Shown in pieces: positions 11,001 through 15,483 of a stretch of DNA of 46,440 bases (the first letter of the stretch is position 1; the number at the start of each line of letters is the position of its first letter). Location of the stretch: the NCBI GenBank assembly GCA_035548675.1, contig DASZSJ010000103.1, positions 1-46,440 of the forward strand. The letters are read 5' to 3'. The position numbers and the translations under genes are program-made. This DNA comes from VRUE01 sp035548675 (lineage in GTDB: Bacteria; Actinomycetota; Thermoleophilia; Solirubrobacterales; 70-9). Below the pieces are notes generated by a model. The model saw nothing but the letters and a program-made list of their open reading frames with translations. It was not told where the DNA came from and searched no databases.

Positions 11001-11398
11001 CCCAACCCCCCGAGGGCCGAGAGGCTGACCCGCTGCTTCTCGTTCTGGGCCCCAGAGCCGGTACCGGGGAAGGCGCCCCAGGCGCGGACGAAGTTGCCGG
11101 CGGAGTTGAACTGCTGGATGCGATGGTTGGCGCGGTCGGCGACGTAGACGGTCCCGGCCGGGACGCCGCCGGCGCCCGCCTGGTTGACCGCCACCCCGCC
11201 CACCCCGCTGGAGGCGGAGGCGAACTGGCCTCCCTGGGTGCCGGTGGAGCCGAAGGAGGAGGCGATGCGCTTGGGGGCGGCATCGGCGGCGGGGGCGAGG
11301 AAGAAGAGGGCGGAGAGGACGAGGAGGGCGGAGACGGCGGCGGGGCCGCCTCGACCCTGGATCGATTCCGCGGTCGATGCTCTCGCGTGGCGTCTCAC
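5057..11398 (-). CDS. Giant secreted NHL / Ig-like / Fn3 / beta-propeller protein (2113 aa)
   Basis: The GTG at 11398 is preferred: AAGGAG lies about 8 nt upstream, and the sequence before it is a non-coding leader conserved ahead of the gene at 20860. Approximate order: signal peptide 1-40 (ends APAADA); NHL-type repeats 45-390 (VYVADRANHRIQQF, VYVLDAANLRVQKF, LYVTDPANKRVQEF); two 'GGTFTLTFSGQTT' modules interleaved near 130 and 395; four Ig-like repeats 490-870 marked by 'FQWLRNG' and a Cys; another NHL block 870-1050; two Fn3-like domains to about 1275; a propeller region (YEMVTSADKRGVDA onward) with a third module; tail from about 2035 with CEAEACRPAA and a Lys/His/Arg run. A motif CTVAxxCxAG precedes three NHL blocks. 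First gene of operon A, with an ATGA overlap to the next gene. Likely an adhesive or structural surface protein; ligand unknown. Confidence 0.85.
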   Translation of the reverse strand: MRRHARASTAESIQGRGGPAAVSALLVLSALFFLAPAADAAPKRIASSFGSTGTQGGQFASASSGVGGVAVNQAGAGGVPAGTVYVADRANHRIQQFNSAGNFVRAWGAFPGTGSGAQNEKQRVSLSALGGLGAVSGGTFTLTFSGQTTAAIQWNAAAAAVDAALEGLSNIAPGDVEVTGGPGPGTPWDVEFLGALAGTDVAQMTSAASLTGCTLLCQSSVTTTQNGGPILNPPEFGVCTVASACLAGQAGTGGGEMNLPASVAVDQADGSVYVLDAANLRVQKFSATGDFLRAFGKNVIQSGKPGDTGTGFEVCTVAADCQAGASGALGGEFASTFAGQLAVDPAGNLYVTDPANKRVQEFSSAGSFLRAFGFDTLVSGAGNAGTAELQTVTVPSDGGTFTLTFSGQTTGPLAATATAAQVEAALNALSTIGGAGGSVAVSGGPGDASGSHPYEVTFGGSLLGENVAQMTASSAGLSSPLGSLLTCAGGPANATLTFQWLRNGQVIAGATSSTYTVAAADAGKAIQCRASAASAEGATAKVSTGAPIVASPYPAIAPPTPGTPTISGAAEAGKKLTCAPGSWTASPTFSFQWLRNGASLGAANGAQTNEYEVQSADLGTSLQCEVSGSNLGAGGGVAVADSTATIALAVAPANTGLPATAPTVTDTTQTATPPVAGDVLSCANGTWTGATAFAYQWLSGGAPATGSGAQTSSYTVVAADAAKALQCQVSAENGQGKASAASANLVAQTPPSPLPPVRPTTAISVTGNRTVGANLTCAHGTWTNNTGIEYTYAWLRNGAAIAGSASGPTTGNGTYSLTSADADTQVQCRITATTPSGSSVAISPTAAAISPSIPTATATLSGAPQASVATTTNGAPAFEVCTVAASCKAGVEVAGAGAFAANQPTALATDASGSVYAVESAGSANHSRVQKFSGAGLTPSVFDPTDLSGTSSTTTPLAVAVDPATGNVEVAKGFAAGATPLCSHGTKSANEKRIVVTSSSGGLIETGMSCTWTSVGAESGINSVNGIAAGPGGILYVSSTQPEQRVYRLDSTGAATPGVTLDDASGLGPHGATLEAEIDPLAGATAFDTVGYHFEYRKEEAGAPFVRLPATDTAVPAAGTYSQTLTGLDANQAYRFRVVVNRQLGSASLTSPEKSFQTQTAPIADLATLAPWPVRDDSAVLRGQLNPNNTETTYRFQYVETDDCAGADFGGAAQTDPGTVSGPATQQVSAELELEPDTSYCYRLVAENELPSSGEGEGKSFRTDPDRPLGSRTYEMVTSADKRGVDAMQIPGSFGSAALISPSGGRVVWTDIATSPNPLPLQGGGNWYVSSRDPEHGWEVRVLADDGRPVKFLAGSADLATQVGTSSDGLVYLRADGSSEQIAPPGTNVSNIRLSADGSHVYFSTTARLLPGDTATAGTSSLYEWTTAAGLRLADLSPNSPCGALVAHVNDPVPLQRPAADGSRTVHFTSPAGTPGVAACQFGGAAAASATTVSDLYLRNDAGTEDPGDDETLDISRPLGANPDFGAEFVGASADGTVAFFVSQSRLTSDDPGEGPGQTDLYRWDGSRHVDEVQKLNVKGAAGSFTVTYPGASGYGTTNDGVGPNPPANLVTNLRLASGAFHIGDAITGTGIAAGTTIAQIDQGAGTLTLSQNATSAGANRRLIATDTTPSLPTDTSASELEDALDALPAIVAGGGSVSVSSSGAPTDPDGAIYSIAFDGGPLAGTSQALIGAAGNGGATATVAPDQVGGPLIRLSAPQPGGEQAKVSSPGGTTSGFRAAIGADGGQVAYFLACGKLIPDQGATCAENTSPPASSQDTSNLYRWSAGQGLSYLATVLSATGDSTSPFYSPLSAVTPDGAALVFASRSQLTGYPNNGKKEELFRYYAPTARIDCVSCAPDGTPPYPEPGTFFFGNTLGSMFKATMDVASRSQISGLSNDGSTVLFSSNDPLLPAASNAVPTSSATDVVFNVYAWHSGHLSLLSTGQSPRSDWSVGLSADGGEAVFLTESRLAHGDGDAARDLYAAKVGGFTEPEPGVPCEAEACRPAASAPPGEPSPPTATFSGPSNPEPAHKKKAKKQKRKHGHKKKSHRKKKSHKSKQRHPRRADADRRTAR

Positions 11399-11480
11399 GT
11401 AGCTCTCTCCTTGTCCCGTGAGCCCCTCTGCCGGCCGCTTCCCTTGGCGGCTTCCGCGAGGCTCGGTATTTGTCCCTGTG
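11394..11480 (-). promoter_or_regulatory. Conserved structured leader of operon A (candidate cis-regulatory RNA)
   Basis: About 85 nt just upstream of, and including, the GTG start are nearly identical to 20856-20938, although the genes behind them differ. On the minus strand it holds a hairpin (GCCGC, loop CAAGGGAA, GCGGC) inside an outer stem GAGCC/GGCTC. The CTC of that outer stem also belongs to CTCACG, which can pair perfectly with CGTGAG at the start codon and put the AAGGAG site in the loop. The two pairings are mutually exclusive. I could not match it to a riboswitch class I know. Confidence 0.6.
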
Positions 11481-11516
11481 GTGCTTGCAGCCGCCTCTTC
11501 AGAGACGACGATCGAC

Positions 11517-11545
11517 ACCGTAAACGAGGACTTTCATAAAGTCAA
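11517..11545 (-). promoter_or_regulatory. Operon A promoter with overlapping inverted repeat
   Basis: On the minus strand -35 TTGACT (11545-11540) and -10 TACGGT (11522-11517) are separated by 17 nt. A perfect 6-bp inverted repeat GACTTT-ATG-AAAGTC (11529-11543) overlaps the -35 box and could be an operator. The predicted start near 11510 leaves a 5' UTR of about 110 nt containing the conserved leader. Confidence 0.55.
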
Positions 11546-11575
11546 GAAGAGATTTTTGAAAGAAAGGGATCTGTT

Positions 11576-12145
11576 TTAGAGCGCCTCCGCGATCGCTTGC
11601 AGCTCGGCGGGGTCGGCGGCGCGGCCTTCGCTTGCTCTCCTCGCCACGAGCGAGGTCATCGCGGCGACCGCGGCCCAGGCGCCCTCGCCGCCCAGCCGGG
11701 CGGCGAGGCGGTCGAGCGCTTCGTGCTGGGCCCGCACGCCCTCCGGGCCGGCGGCGAGGACCTCGAGGCTGAGCAGGCGGGTCGCTGGCGGGTCGCTGGC
11801 CAGCAGCGCCGCGGCGGCGGCCGCACCCGCGCAAGCCCTCTCCGCCGCGGCCCCCCCGGCGGGACAGGACCGTTCTATGCCCTCCAGCAGCCGCGCGAAG
11901 AGCTCCTCGAAGCTCGCCAGCATGCACTCGCGCTTGTCCCTGAACTGGCGGTAGAAGCTCGCGGTCGAGACGCCGGCCCGCTTCGCCACCTCCGCCACCG
12001 AGGTCTCGCCGTAGCCCCGCTCGCCGCAGACCTCCGCCATCGCCGCGATCAGCCGTTCGCGCTGGTTGCGCTCGACGAGCTCCGGCGGCAACCCGTGCGG
12101 CCCCGGGGGCAATCGTCGCGCCGGCTCACGGCTGCTCTCGCTCAC
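11576..12145 (-). CDS. TetR-family transcriptional regulator
   Basis: Start GTG at 12145 is chosen because TATCCT sits exactly 6 nt upstream, the leaderless pattern seen throughout this window. The N-terminal helix-turn-helix is clear: RERLIAAMAEVCGERGYGET, then VAEVAKRAGVSTASFYRQF and KRECMLASF, in line with TetR proteins. The C-terminal ligand domain is Ala-rich and not diagnostic. It shares an unusual preface, LPPGPHGLPPELVERNQ, with the TetR at 42996-43685. It lies just upstream of the operon A promoter and reads the same way, so control of that operon is possible but only inferred from position. Confidence 0.85.
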   Translation of the reverse strand: MSESSREPARRLPPGPHGLPPELVERNQRERLIAAMAEVCGERGYGETSVAEVAKRAGVSTASFYRQFRDKRECMLASFEELFARLLEGIERSCPAGGAAAERACAGAAAAAALLASDPPATRLLSLEVLAAGPEGVRAQHEALDRLAARLGGEGAWAAVAAMTSLVARRASEGRAADPAELQAIAEAL

Positions 12146-12389
12146 CGCTCCAGGATAGATGCCGTTCCCGAAGATCGCCGGACGTACCGCGGCGTCAGCC
12201 CAGACGCCGCTCGAGCGCATGGCGCTGCCGAGCGTGGCGCGCAGCGGCGCCGCGTCGCAGTAGTCGATGATCGCCCTGGTCTCCAGCCTCACCCACTCGT
12301 CGGTAGTGGGTCAGTTTTGACAACTATCGACCAGCAGCTTCGTGATCGTGTTCTTGGCTGCGCCGCTCAGAGCAAGGCGATGCTGCGAG

Positions 12390-12472
12390 TGGGTCGCCCG
12401 CGCGGCGCCGCACGATCGATTTGCCACCGTATACGTGGGTCAATCGATCGCACGACAGCGCGGGCTCGTCCA
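12390..12472. other. Long-hairpin element, copy B (shared with 22427-22516)
   Basis: Three nested stems: TGGGT (12390-12394) with GTCCA (12468-12472, two wobbles); GCCCGCGC (12396-12403) with GCGCGGGC (12458-12465); CGATCGATT (12413-12421) with AATCGATCG (12442-12450). The 24-nt apical region 12420-12443, centred on CGTATAC and containing CCAC/GTGG, is identical, in inverted orientation, to 22456-22479. The middle stem has a different sequence in the two copies but stays self-complementary, which argues that the fold is selected. Function unknown; no coding capacity is evident. Confidence 0.65.
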
Positions 12473-12533
12473 AGGTGCGGCTCAGGCGCCACAGGGCTCG
12501 CAACCTCGGTCGCCCTTTGCTCGCGGAGCTCTG

Positions 12534-12561
12534 TTGAATCGACCCTCTGGGGTCGATTCAA
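12534..12561. repeat. Perfect 12-bp inverted repeat, loop TCTG
   Basis: TTGAATCGACCC (12534-12545) and GGGTCGATTCAA (12550-12561) form a perfect hairpin with a 4-nt loop. It sits between element B and the decayed nucleotidyltransferase frame. Without a T-run it is a weak candidate for an intrinsic terminator; it may be an extragenic palindrome. Confidence 0.6.
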
Positions 12562-12778
12562 ACTGAGCCACAACCCGCTCGTCGCGGTCGCGCTCGACCA
12601 GGCGGACAGCGTCGCGCATCGCCCGCTGGCGCATCAGAGTCGCGGCACGGTTGAGCATGACGACATCGATCTCGTCGAGGGCGGGGTCGTGTCAGACGGC
12701 GACGGCGACGTCGGAGAGCGGGCCGGCCTCGGCCCGCGCCTGCGAGCCGATCAGCATGGCCGCGACCACGCCGTCGCC
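12562..12778 (-). pseudogene. Decayed MNT-type nucleotidyltransferase (MntA-like antitoxin) remnant
   Basis: One frame reads MLIGSQARAEAGPLSDVAVAV, a TGA stop, then HDPALDEIDVVMLNRAATLM and RLVERDRDERVVAQF. This resembles minimal nucleotidyltransferases: GSxxR motif, SDxD motif, then 'D(V/L)V.LN.A..L' and a 'ERD...RV' end. The second Asp of SDxD is Ala here, the frame is interrupted by TGA, and the N-terminus is missing. Such proteins usually pair with a HEPN toxin in MntA/HepT modules, but no HEPN gene is nearby. I read it as the debris of a toxin-antitoxin locus. Confidence 0.55.
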
Positions 12779-12791
12779 AGATGGGGAGGCG

Positions 12792-13583
12792 CTACCGGCT
12801 CACCCGGCAGCTGCGCGTCAGCGTGCTGGAGAGGTGGCGACCGTCAGCGAAGCGCATCGAGGCGCGGGCAAAGGGGAAAGAGGCGACGCCGAAGCCAGCC
12901 GGCGCCGCGCAGGCGGCGCTGATGTAGCTGCGCTGCTGCCCGTGGAAGACGTAGCGACGGAAGAGCTTCAGGTAGATGCCGACCACGTAGCCGTAGTGGT
13001 TGAGGGAGTCGGGGAGGCGACCGGTGAGGATCGTGCCGAAGGTGCCGTTCGTCTTGCGGATGTGGAAAACGATGATGCGGGTGATCGGCACCGGCTCACC
13101 CCCGTATATATGGGCGAGGATCGCTTCACGCCCTTCGTAGGTCCCGTTGAAGGCGAGGATGTGGCCTCGAGAGGGGAACGTCTCCTGTTCGGGGAACGCC
13201 GTCCGCGCGGCGTAGGCGCCTTCCCCCACCAGCCCCCGCCCGCATGCATCGAGTGCCTGGTCGGGCGAAGCGGCGACCAGGTCCCTGTAGTGGCAGTCGG
13301 GCAGCCCACGCGAATTCAGCACCCCGCCTTTGTTCAATTCGATCCGGATCACCCGCAGCGCCGGCGGTCGCTGCCCGGAGAGCGTTTTGACCGTGCCGGC
13401 GACGCTGACCGCGATCGGCGCCAGTTTCGTCCGCGGCAGCGCGTTCGGGTCGATCCCCCCCTTGAAGCGCACGAAGAGGTCGCCGCGCTCGGTTAGCTCA
13501 GCGTGGGCGGCGGGGACGAGCAGCATGGCCGCGATCAGGGCAACCGTTACTGCGATCGATCTCTTTCCCCCGGTTCGCCACAT
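12792..13583 (-). CDS. Small secreted protein of the LPxxxxAPI family (263 aa)
   Basis: ATG at 13583 gives MWRTGGKRSIAVTVALIAAM followed by a signal-peptidase-like LVPAAHA. The mature part carries the family pattern 'LPRTKLAPIAVSVAGTVKT', 'RPPALRVIRIELNKGG', a Cys, 'GLVGEGAY', 'FPEQETF', 'LAFNGTYEGREAILAHIY' and a C-terminal Cys (SCRVSR). It is a paralogue of the proteins at 14681-15463, 41127-41912 and 42075-42842. Last gene of operon B, 39 nt after the HtaA-like gene. A TTG at 13595 is an alternative start. Function unknown; the pattern resembles a single module of the 1000-residue proteins. Confidence 0.8.
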   Translation of the reverse strand: MWRTGGKRSIAVTVALIAAMLLVPAAHAELTERGDLFVRFKGGIDPNALPRTKLAPIAVSVAGTVKTLSGQRPPALRVIRIELNKGGVLNSRGLPDCHYRDLVAASPDQALDACGRGLVGEGAYAARTAFPEQETFPSRGHILAFNGTYEGREAILAHIYGGEPVPITRIIVFHIRKTNGTFGTILTGRLPDSLNHYGYVVGIYLKLFRRYVFHGQQRSYISAACAAPAGFGVASFPFARASMRFADGRHLSSTLTRSCRVSR

Positions 13584-13622
13584 TACCCCGATCAAGGTTA
13601 GCGGCGGCTTGCTCCCGATCCC

Positions 13623-14684
13623 CTACTCCCCCACCCCCACGAAGGAGAGCGCCCCCACCGCTTCCCCCGCGGCAAAGACAGGCCCCTGGCCCTGGGCGAA
13701 GGCTTCGTTAAAGCTCTGCGCCGCCTGGGCGGAGAGCGTCAGCGTCCCCGTAACCGAGATCGTCCGCGCCTTGGGTTCAGAGGAGAGGGAGGTAGGCACG
13801 TAGTCGAGCACCCCGACCCGGCCGAGCTTGCCGGGGAAGGCGGGGGTGGGCTCGAGGTCGAGCTCGGCGCTGTCGGAGCGGGCGCCGAGGTCGAGCCACA
13901 GTTCCGAGAAGAAGACCTGGCCGGCGTGCAGCTGGAGGAATTCGAGGGCACCGCCGGTGCGCAGGGTGCCTTCCGTGCCCTGGGGGGATATGGCCCCGCC
14001 GGCGGCGATCGGGAAGCTGAAGCTGGCTCCCACGTGTTCGGCGGGGAAGATCGGGTTGAGCGAGACGAAGCGCGATTCGAGCTTGGCGAGGAAGGCTGGG
14101 TCGAAGGCGATCGTGGCGCGGCCGACATCTTCGATCGTGACCAGGCGCGGTTGGGGAGAGCTGATCAGCTTGCCGAGTGGCTGATTGGGCTCGAAGGGCG
14201 TCTTTGGCCGCAGCTTCTTGTTGAGGCGGGTGGCGGCCTTGGCGGTGAGGGTGAGCTGCGTGGCGGCGAACTGCGCGCCAAAGCCAGAGCGCTGCGAGGA
14301 GATCCGCTTGGCCCGGGCGACCTTGAGCTGGGAGCCGCCGACCTTGGCGAGGAGGGGCTGGTGCTTGGTCTTGACCGTGATCGCGCGCAGGGGGACCCGC
14401 TTGCGCTTGGCCTCGAAGGTGAGCGTGCCCTGGTGCTCGACCTCGCCCTTGCCGGTGGTGGGGTCGATGCGGCCGCCCGAGACCGGCAGGGCGATCGTCC
14501 TTGCCTTGCGCCTTGCCCCCTGGGAGGCGATGAGCTTCAGCTCGTTCTTGGCGAGGAAGGAGGCAAAGCGCTTGTCGAGGCTGAGCTTGGTGGTGCCGCC
14601 ACCCAAGGGGTCATAGGCAGCCCGGGCGGGAGAGAGGAGCGCCAGGCAGAGCAGCAAGGTTGCGATCGCGATCCTCTGGCTCAT
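13623..14684 (-). CDS. Secreted HtaA-like domain protein (353 aa)
   Basis: The ATG overlaps the stop of the preceding gene (ATGA), and a GAGGGA stretch lies just upstream. Signal peptide MSQRIAIATLLLCLALLSPA is followed by two related beta-rich segments. The first, 'GGGTTKLSLDKRFASFLA...LPVSGGRIDPTTGKGEVEHQ', matches the pattern of HtaA-type and related actinobacterial secreted domains: 'GG.T.L.L.....L......PI.GG.VDP.TG.G...H.G.L'. The second, from about residue 185, repeats the layout (FPIAAGGAISPQGTEG...LRTGGALEF). HtaA domains bind haem in corynebacteria; haem binding here is not shown. Within operon B between two small secreted paralogues. Confidence 0.7.
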   Translation of the reverse strand: MSQRIAIATLLLCLALLSPARAAYDPLGGGTTKLSLDKRFASFLAKNELKLIASQGARRKARTIALPVSGGRIDPTTGKGEVEHQGTLTFEAKRKRVPLRAITVKTKHQPLLAKVGGSQLKVARAKRISSQRSGFGAQFAATQLTLTAKAATRLNKKLRPKTPFEPNQPLGKLISSPQPRLVTIEDVGRATIAFDPAFLAKLESRFVSLNPIFPAEHVGASFSFPIAAGGAISPQGTEGTLRTGGALEFLQLHAGQVFFSELWLDLGARSDSAELDLEPTPAFPGKLGRVGVLDYVPTSLSSEPKARTISVTGTLTLSAQAAQSFNEAFAQGQGPVFAAGEAVGALSFVGVGE

Positions 14685-15463
14685 TCCCTCACCCCGCAGG
14701 TCTTGGGGACGGTGAGCCCGAGCGGGCGTTGCCCGGCGAAGTCGAACTCGGCGTAGGCGAGGGCAAAGGAGGCGCGCTTGGCTTTGCCGGGGGCCGGGCA
14801 GGCGGCGTTGAAGTAGGAGAGGTGGCGGCCCCGGTAGGTGTATTTGCGCCTCAGGGTGAGCTTGATCCGGTCCAGGTAGCCCCAGTCGCCGAGCGCCTGG
14901 GGCAGGGAGGCGGATAGCTCGGTGCCGTAGGGGCCCTTGGATATGCGCTTCATCGCGAAGGGGATGACGAAGGAGGAGTTGAAGGGATGGGAGGTGAAGA
15001 TGTGGGCCAAGATCAGCGGCTTCTTGCCTGCTTTGCCGTTGAAGATGAGCAGGCGGCCCTGGGTGCGGTAGGCGCCCTGGTCGGGGAGGACGATGTTGCC
15101 CCAGAACTGGCCCGAGCCGATCAGCGCGTCGGCGCATTGGGAGAGGGCGCGGGAGGTGGTGGCGGGCTGGATCTCGGGGATGCGGCAGACCGCAAGGCCC
15201 TTGGATTGGAGCAGGCCGCGGCGGTTGACCTCGATCTTGAGGGCGCGCAGTTGCGGGGGGATGCCGCCGCTCGGGCTCTGCAGGTGACCGGCGAGGAAGA
15301 CGGCGATCGGGGCGGGGGTGTGGCGGGGGAGCTTGTAGGGCTTCAGCTGGGCCAGGGCGGTGATCCTGAGGCCTTCGGATTGGATCGTCGCGGCGAGGGC
15401 CGCGCCGGTGAGGCAGAGCGCCAGGGCCACGGCGCCGGCCGCGGCCCTGGCCCGGGTTCCCAC
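14681..15463 (-). CDS. Small secreted protein of the LPxxxxAPI family (260 aa)
   Basis: The GTG at 15463 lies 20 nt after the stop of the large gene. Signal peptide MGTRARAAAGAVALALCLTG ends near ALAA. Family landmarks: LPRHTPAPIAVFLAG, IPPQLRALKIEVNRRG, Cys, ALIGSGQF, LLIFNGKAGKKPLILAHIF, GPYGTEL and a final KTCGVRE. Compared with the pair at 41-43 kb it is more divergent but keeps the same spacing and cysteines. Overlaps the HtaA-like gene by 4 nt. No function known; secreted location inferred. Confidence 0.8.
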   Translation of the reverse strand: MGTRARAAAGAVALALCLTGAALAATIQSEGLRITALAQLKPYKLPRHTPAPIAVFLAGHLQSPSGGIPPQLRALKIEVNRRGLLQSKGLAVCRIPEIQPATTSRALSQCADALIGSGQFWGNIVLPDQGAYRTQGRLLIFNGKAGKKPLILAHIFTSHPFNSSFVIPFAMKRISKGPYGTELSASLPQALGDWGYLDRIKLTLRRKYTYRGRHLSYFNAACPAPGKAKRASFALAYAEFDFAGQRPLGLTVPKTCGVRE

Positions 15464-15483
15464 CGCCTAGAGGGCCGCGCGCA

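Noticed and set aside
11394..11480. c-di-GMP-I riboswitch
   Set aside because: ACAGGGACAAA loosely recalls part of the GEMM consensus, but the second conserved segment and the tetraloop/receptor elements are absent.
1875..11539. Long plus-strand open frames (for example 1875-4337, 7391-9601, 10043-11539)
   Set aside because: They are antisense to operon A, are full of Gly/Arg/Ala/Val low-complexity sequence and lack domains or ribosome-binding sites. They are expected shadows of high-GC coding DNA.
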